DNA from: an uncultured Muribaculaceae bacterium
Lineage (GTDB): Bacteria > Bacteroidota > Bacteroidia > Bacteroidales > Muribaculaceae
DNA length: 64,000 nucleotides
NCBI GenBank assembly: GCA_944321705.1
Contig: CALUMG010000001.1
Location: 124,001-188,000 of the forward strand
Direction of reading: 5' to 3'
Shown in pieces: positions 60,560 through 64,000 of the stretch; positions within the stretch are counted from its first letter, which is position 1, and every line of letters begins with the position of its first letter. The notes beneath the pieces were generated by a model. It was given only the letters and a program-made list of their open reading frames with translations. It made no database searches and was not told the DNA's origin. The position numbers and the translations under genes are program-made.

Positions 60560-61448
60560 GGTATTGGTATACGGTCGAGGATATTTCGGCGATTATGGCT
60601 TCGTTGGTCTCCGGTGTTTCAAATGAGTCCTTGACGAATACAGCCAAGGAATAATGAGAGCCGTCGGGCAGCATTATGTAAGCCACATCGTTGGTCCCTA
60701 TCCATCTATCCTGGCTGTTACGGTCGCCTGTTCCTGTCTTGTGCGCTATTTTCGCATCGGCTCCGATTCCTTTTGGGATTCGTGCCAATCCTGTGTTGCA
60801 ATCTAGCATTGTCTGTCTGATGAATTGGATATTGCGATTTGTGTCGTCGGTCTTGGTGAATAAGTCATTTATTAGCGATGCTGCCGAAAGCGGAGTAGAA
60901 TGATTGGCGTATGATTGGGAAATGTCACGGTGCATGTCGTCTTCGGTTGCTGTGATTAAGAAGTCGGTCATGCCGATGCTGCGGATGCAGCTGTCGGTGG
61001 CATGCGGGCCGCCTGTCAACTTGAATAGAATGTCGCATGCGTTGTTGTCGCTCAATTTCAACGTATATTCAAGTAAGTGTTTTACTGTCAATTTGATGTT
61101 GCCATTTGGAAAGCTGTCGCGCAACGGGCTGTAAGTGTCGGGTTTCAAGTCTTCGGGAGGGATGTTCACCATGTGGTAAATGTCGAGGTCGTGTTCTTGC
61201 AACCATTTTGCCACATGTATTGCTTGGTGCATTTTCATCACGCTCATCAAAGGGTACTCGATGTCGTTGTTAATGCTCAAAGTGTCAGTGTCGTTGGCTA
61301 TCAGAGCTATTCCTATGGTGGCATCTTTGCCATCGATAATGGTTTGTAATTCTTGTTGCAGCTGTGATGATGTTTCGTTTTTGCTGCATGAATATAAAAA
61401 TGCCGCAACAAGCAGCAATGATATTTTTAAGAGATTATTGATGTGCAT
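60537..61448 (-). CDS. Class A beta-lactamase (subclass A2-like), lipoprotein
   Basis: About 303 residues starting MHINNLLKISLLLVAAFLYSC, with a lipobox at LYSC. Serine hydrolase motifs: SVMK in PLMSVMKMHQAIHVAKW (Ser70-xx-Lys73), SDN in LKLSDNNACDIL, ITATEDDMHRD in the omega-loop region and KTGTG in IAHKTGTGDRNSQDRW. These fit the CfxA/CepA-type enzymes of Bacteroidetes, which inactivate cephalosporins. Start 61448 was preferred to 61505 because a -7 box (61474-61467) lies between them. Convergent with and overlapping the GT90 gene's 3' end. It could also be a penicillin-binding relative. Confidence 0.9.
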   Translation of the reverse strand: MHINNLLKISLLLVAAFLYSCSKNETSSQLQQELQTIIDGKDATIGIALIANDTDTLSINNDIEYPLMSVMKMHQAIHVAKWLQEHDLDIYHMVNIPPEDLKPDTYSPLRDSFPNGNIKLTVKHLLEYTLKLSDNNACDILFKLTGGPHATDSCIRSIGMTDFLITATEDDMHRDISQSYANHSTPLSAASLINDLFTKTDDTNRNIQFIRQTMLDCNTGLARIPKGIGADAKIAHKTGTGDRNSQDRWIGTNDVAYIMLPDGSHYSLAVFVKDSFETPETNEAIIAEISSTVYQYLITQPRD

Positions 61449-61466
61449 GTTACAAGAAATTTCCAG

Positions 61467-61474
61467 CAAATTTA
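61467..61474 (-). promoter_or_regulatory. -7 element of the beta-lactamase gene
   Basis: On the minus strand TAAATTTG (61474-61467) lies 19 bp before ATG 61448, implying a very short leader. No -33 box is found at 20 bp. Confidence 0.45.
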
Positions 61475-61580
61475 TAGTAAAATTGGTAATTCCTCGCTTG
61501 TGCAAGGCTGTATTTGTTTCCTGTCAGAGGTTTTTACTTTAAAAAACGGATATAAATTTTTTTATTTTATTGGAAACTAT

Positions 61581-61588
61581 TACTTTTG
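61581..61588 (+). promoter_or_regulatory. -7 element of the first TPR gene
   Basis: TACTTTTG matches the Bacteroidetes -7 consensus, 48 bp before ATG 61636, in very AT-rich DNA; no clear -33. Confidence 0.5.
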
Positions 61589-61635
61589 CAAATCAAAAAA
61601 TTAGAATAAAATAAAAAATTACATAGTTACGCAAA

Positions 61636-62310
61636 ATGGCTAAGAAAGAAACTACGCGCACCTCTATCGATGAATTGAATGAATCATTGTCATCAATAGA
61701 GCAAAGAGTCGAAAACAACAAGAAATCAATTTATTGGGTTGTGGGTGCCATCATAGTAGTGGCAGCAGTGATAATGGGTTATGTATATGGAATACACAAT
61801 CCTAACATGAATGAAGCAAGAACCGAAATAGCAAAGGCCGACATGGAAGTCTCTTTGGGTAATGACTCGCTTGCTCTTGCTCAATACAAGTCGGTTGCCG
61901 ATAATTTCAGCAACAGTGCTGCAAATCGTGCCAATCTTGATGCTGCAATCTTGTTGTATGAAGATGGAAAATATGAAGAAGCTGCTGCTTATATCAACAA
62001 GTTTGATGCCGAAGGAGTAATCGTAGGACCTGCATCGCAATCTCTTTTAGGTGACTGCTATGTTAACTTGAAGAAATATGACGAGGCTTTGGGAGCTTAT
62101 GACAAGGCAATTTCATTGTCAAATGACAATTCGCTCTACACTCCGTTGTTCATGATTAAGAAAGCTACTGTTTACAGAGAGTTGAAAAACTATGCAGCTG
62201 AAGCCGATGTTTTCCAAACCATAAAGGACAAATATCCTACGTTCACTCAAAGTTACAATTTCGACCTTGACAAGTATCTTGATCGTGCCAAGGCTCTTGC
62301 TGGTAAATAA
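61636..62310 (+). CDS. Membrane-anchored TPR protein, 224 residues
   Basis: The protein has a polar N-terminus (about 1-32, IDELNESLSSIEQRVENNKK, coiled coil) and one membrane helix (about 34-54, SIYWVVGAIIVVAAVIMGYV). A periplasmic or cytoplasmic TPR domain follows, with LALAQYKSVADNFSNSAANR, KYEEAAAYINKFDAEGV and KKYDEALGAYDKAISLSND. It resembles YfgM/CcmH-like proteins of the secretion or envelope folding system in Bacteroidetes. Monocistronic, with a promoter and terminator of its own. Confidence 0.87.
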   Translation: MAKKETTRTSIDELNESLSSIEQRVENNKKSIYWVVGAIIVVAAVIMGYVYGIHNPNMNEARTEIAKADMEVSLGNDSLALAQYKSVADNFSNSAANRANLDAAILLYEDGKYEEAAAYINKFDAEGVIVGPASQSLLGDCYVNLKKYDEALGAYDKAISLSNDNSLYTPLFMIKKATVYRELKNYAAEADVFQTIKDKYPTFTQSYNFDLDKYLDRAKALAGK

Positions 62311-62338
62311 TAAAGCATAGAAATAGAAAAAATAAGAA

Positions 62339-62373
62339 CGGGACGTGCCATGAGACACGTCTCGTTTGTTTTT
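62339..62373 (+). terminator. Terminator after the TPR gene
   Basis: CGGGACGTG (62339-62347) pairs with CACGTCTCG (62356-62364) with one G·U and TTTGTTTTT follows. Confidence 0.85.
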
Positions 62374-62439
62374 AATGACCATGAGGGAATCCTATGGGTA
62401 AGGTTATTGCATAATTTGACTACCTGTAATGAAAGATTT

Positions 62440-62470
62440 TTTGAAGTTTCAATGCTTATCTTTAATTTTG
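62440..62470 (+). promoter_or_regulatory. Promoter of the second TPR gene
   Basis: TTTG at 62440-62443 and TAATTTTG at 62463-62470, 19 bp apart, 31 bp before ATG 62502. Confidence 0.6.
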
Positions 62471-62501
62471 ACGTTGGCAAGTAATAGAATGTAAGTCGAG
62501 C

Positions 62502-63284
62502 ATGAAACAATTGGTATTAATATTGTTTGTTTTTATCGGATTTGCGGTTTCCGGACGTGAACCGGCCGATTATGACGTGCTTTCGGAGAGAGCCGAGCGG
62601 TATTTCAAGTATAAGGAATGGGGAAGCGCATTGGCCATTTATCAAATGATGATTGTTGATCGACCCGAAGCTGTCGAGCCTTATTACAAGGCAATTGCCG
62701 CTGGTGCGATGTTGGGCGACGGAGAAGTGCAGATGGACATGTTTGAGCGCACGCAGCAGCATGGAGTTTCGCTTGACTCTCTTTTCAATGGTGTACGCAA
62801 AGTTTCATTTACAATGGGAACCGCCAAGGCATATGAAGAATTTTTGTTGCTCGTGAAAGATCGTCAGCCATGGCTTAGTCGCAATGTGTGCATATATCTT
62901 CTTGATTATTATATGTATAGGAACGATTCTCAGAATGTAAAGGAAATCACTCAAGAATTATTGGAACATACTCCCGACAATGTAGAATATTTGAAGTGCT
63001 TTGCCAATGCTTGCATGCAGCTTGGTGATTTTGAAAACATGGAGATATATTTTAAGCGAGTGCTTGAGATTGACAATCATGACGAGGATGCGCTTGTTGC
63101 ACTTGGGAATTATTATGCAGGCATGCTGCTTGGGCAGATTGAGCCTGATTCTATAAAATACAATCGGGAACAACTTGCAAGATTATCGCTTGAGACTCTT
63201 TCCAAGGCTTGCAACATGAATGCCAGTCCATACCTGACTTCGCTCATGGCGCGTGTCAATGCGGCCATCGCGTCACAACCGTAA
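62502..63284 (+). CDS. Exported TPR protein, 260 residues
   Basis: The protein has a signal peptide (MKQLVLILFVFIGFAVSG). TPR-like helical hairpins follow: YDVLSERAERYFKYKEWGSA, AIYQMMIVDRPEAVEPYYKA, ITQELLEHTPDNVEYLKCFA and MEIYFKRVLEIDNHDEDALV. Its role is not known; such proteins act as scaffolds in envelope complexes. Its 3' end overlaps the convergent MATE gene by 12 bp. It follows the other TPR gene but has its own promoter. Confidence 0.85.
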   Translation: MKQLVLILFVFIGFAVSGREPADYDVLSERAERYFKYKEWGSALAIYQMMIVDRPEAVEPYYKAIAAGAMLGDGEVQMDMFERTQQHGVSLDSLFNGVRKVSFTMGTAKAYEEFLLLVKDRQPWLSRNVCIYLLDYYMYRNDSQNVKEITQELLEHTPDNVEYLKCFANACMQLGDFENMEIYFKRVLEIDNHDEDALVALGNYYAGMLLGQIEPDSIKYNREQLARLSLETLSKACNMNASPYLTSLMARVNAAIASQP

Positions 63285-64000
63285 TATGCGTGGCAGCAAG
63301 TGGTAACGATAAACAAATGTTTGTGAAATGCCTCGCATGGCGAGATAGCTGATGAATGCAAGCCATAATTTGTTGTTTCCCATGGAGTCGGGCATAAGGT
63401 AAAACACGGCGAAGAACAATGCGCATGATACTGCAATAGTATATAACATCTGTCGAGTGGCGGTCAAGCCTATGTATACCCCGTCCCAAATGAAACCTGC
63501 AGCTCCTGCCAGTGGGATGGCTACGCTCCACAAGTGGTATTCGTGGGCAGCGGCAATGACAGTTTTGTTGTCGGTGATTATGCCGAACATCGCATCTGCC
63601 CCAAAAAGGTATATTGTCGTGAATGCGGCAGCTACTATGCCTCCCCAGCACAGTAGCCTGTTGGTGCAACGGTGAAGCATTGGCAAGTCCTTTGCTCCGG
63701 CATATCGACCCACAAGGGCTTCGCCTGCGTAAGCAAATCCGTCCATGAAATAGGAGAACAGCGTGAATAATTGCATTATCAATGCATTTACGGCAAGAGT
63801 GATGTCGCCACTGCGTGCTCCTGCCGATACAAAGAATAATGTCACTATCATTAGGCAGGTGCTGCGTAAAAATATGTCGCTGTTTACTTTGAAAAATTTT
63901 CTCATGCCTGCGGCCTTTAGAGTATTTTTCCATTTGAAAGACCGGAAATCAGAGCCGTGTTTGCGCCTTATAAGTAATATGGCATATGCGAGGCCGGAAT
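63273..64000 (-). CDS. MATE-family efflux transporter, C-terminal part (cut by window edge)
   Basis: The frame is open to the window edge, so only about 242 residues of the C-terminal half are present. At least six helices are visible: LAYAILLIRRKH at the edge, STCLMIVTLFFVSAGARSGD, NALIMQLFTLFSYFMDGFAY, GGIVAAAFTTIYLFGADAMF, SVAIPLAGAAGFIWDGVYIG and LYTIAVSCALFFAVFYLMPD. The EALVGRYAGAKD loop is typical of DinF-type MATE proteins, which expel drugs or metabolites with Na+ or H+. An internal ATG at 63905 exists, but the upstream reading frame continues the same family sequence. Substrate unknown. Confidence 0.88.
   Translation of the reverse strand, partial: SGLAYAILLIRRKHGSDFRSFKWKNTLKAAGMRKFFKVNSDIFLRSTCLMIVTLFFVSAGARSGDITLAVNALIMQLFTLFSYFMDGFAYAGEALVGRYAGAKDLPMLHRCTNRLLCWGGIVAAAFTTIYLFGADAMFGIITDNKTVIAAAHEYHLWSVAIPLAGAAGFIWDGVYIGLTATRQMLYTIAVSCALFFAVFYLMPDSMGNNKLWLAFISYLAMRGISQTFVYRYHLLPRILRL

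Noticed and set aside
1-64000. CRISPR array or rRNA operon
   Set aside because: No regularly spaced repeats and no rRNA-like sequence were found on either strand.

Overview
The window is a 64 kb chromosomal segment of a Bacteroidales bacterium, most plausibly of the Muribaculaceae/Bacteroidaceae type. This is inferred from several things seen in the sequence. Promoters have the Bacteroidetes form (TAnnTTTG at -7, TTTG or TTG about 20 bp upstream). There are many lipoproteins, a carboxypeptidase-regulatory/TonB-dependent receptor, DUF1573 proteins, ECF sigma control of envelope genes, MeaB of the methylmalonyl-CoA pathway, and subclass A2-like beta-lactamase motifs. No ribosomal RNA operon, CRISPR array, transposase or integrase was seen. 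Species cannot be named from sequence alone.

Layout. 0-4 kb: the 3' end of a rubrerythrin gene, a two-gene HTH-ImmA/PIN cassette lying between two identical 44-bp hairpin repeats, then two tandem family 2 glycosyltransferases. 3.8-7.2 kb (minus strand): pdxJ, exbB, exbD, a TonB-like gene and an unknown gene. 7.5-9 kb: nadK and a YgjP-type metalloprotein. 9.1-11.5 kb (minus): a nucleoside kinase and a phage-type S24 repressor. 11.7-21.2 kb (plus): a SIMPL protein, a BspA-like leucine-rich-repeat protein, trmB, an Mrp/ApbC ATPase, mutS and a TonB-dependent receptor. 21.3-25.2 kb (minus): copper export ATPase, an HMA-AraC regulator and a nitroreductase lipoprotein. 25.4-30.3 kb: a U32 protein, two small envelope proteins, MnmD, a GT11-like glycosyltransferase, a 59-residue coiled-coil protein and folK. 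30.4-35.2 kb (minus): the rimP-nusA-infB operon with a terminator-like hairpin in its leader. 36-38.5 kb (minus): an ECF sigma/anti-sigma operon with two envelope proteins.

38.6-40.6 kb (minus) holds the most unusual locus. A protein resembling a tailed-phage major capsid protein, but with an N-terminal membrane or lipoprotein segment, sits behind a small acidic protein in the position of a scaffolding gene. No other phage gene lies nearby. 40.8-46.7 kb: a glutaminyl-cyclase-like M28 protein, a prolyl oligopeptidase, MeaB and two DUF1573 proteins. 47.1 kb: tRNA-Gln(UUG). 47.3-57 kb: upp, ribF, a HAD phosphatase, manA, an esterase, a TerB-like protein, frr, pyrH, obg, pgeF and two outer-membrane barrels. 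58-64 kb: lrgAB, a GT90 glycosyltransferase, a class A beta-lactamase, two TPR proteins and a truncated MATE transporter.

Most genes are core functions: translation (rimP, nusA, infB, frr, tRNA), nucleotide and cofactor synthesis (pyrH, upp, nadK, pdxJ, ribF, folK), tRNA modification, mismatch repair and envelope building. The accessory signals worth a second look are the capsid-like pair, the repeat-flanked HTH-ImmA/PIN cassette with its doubled operator, the copper locus with a fused chaperone domain and an operator-like dyad, and the S24 repressor with its palindrome.
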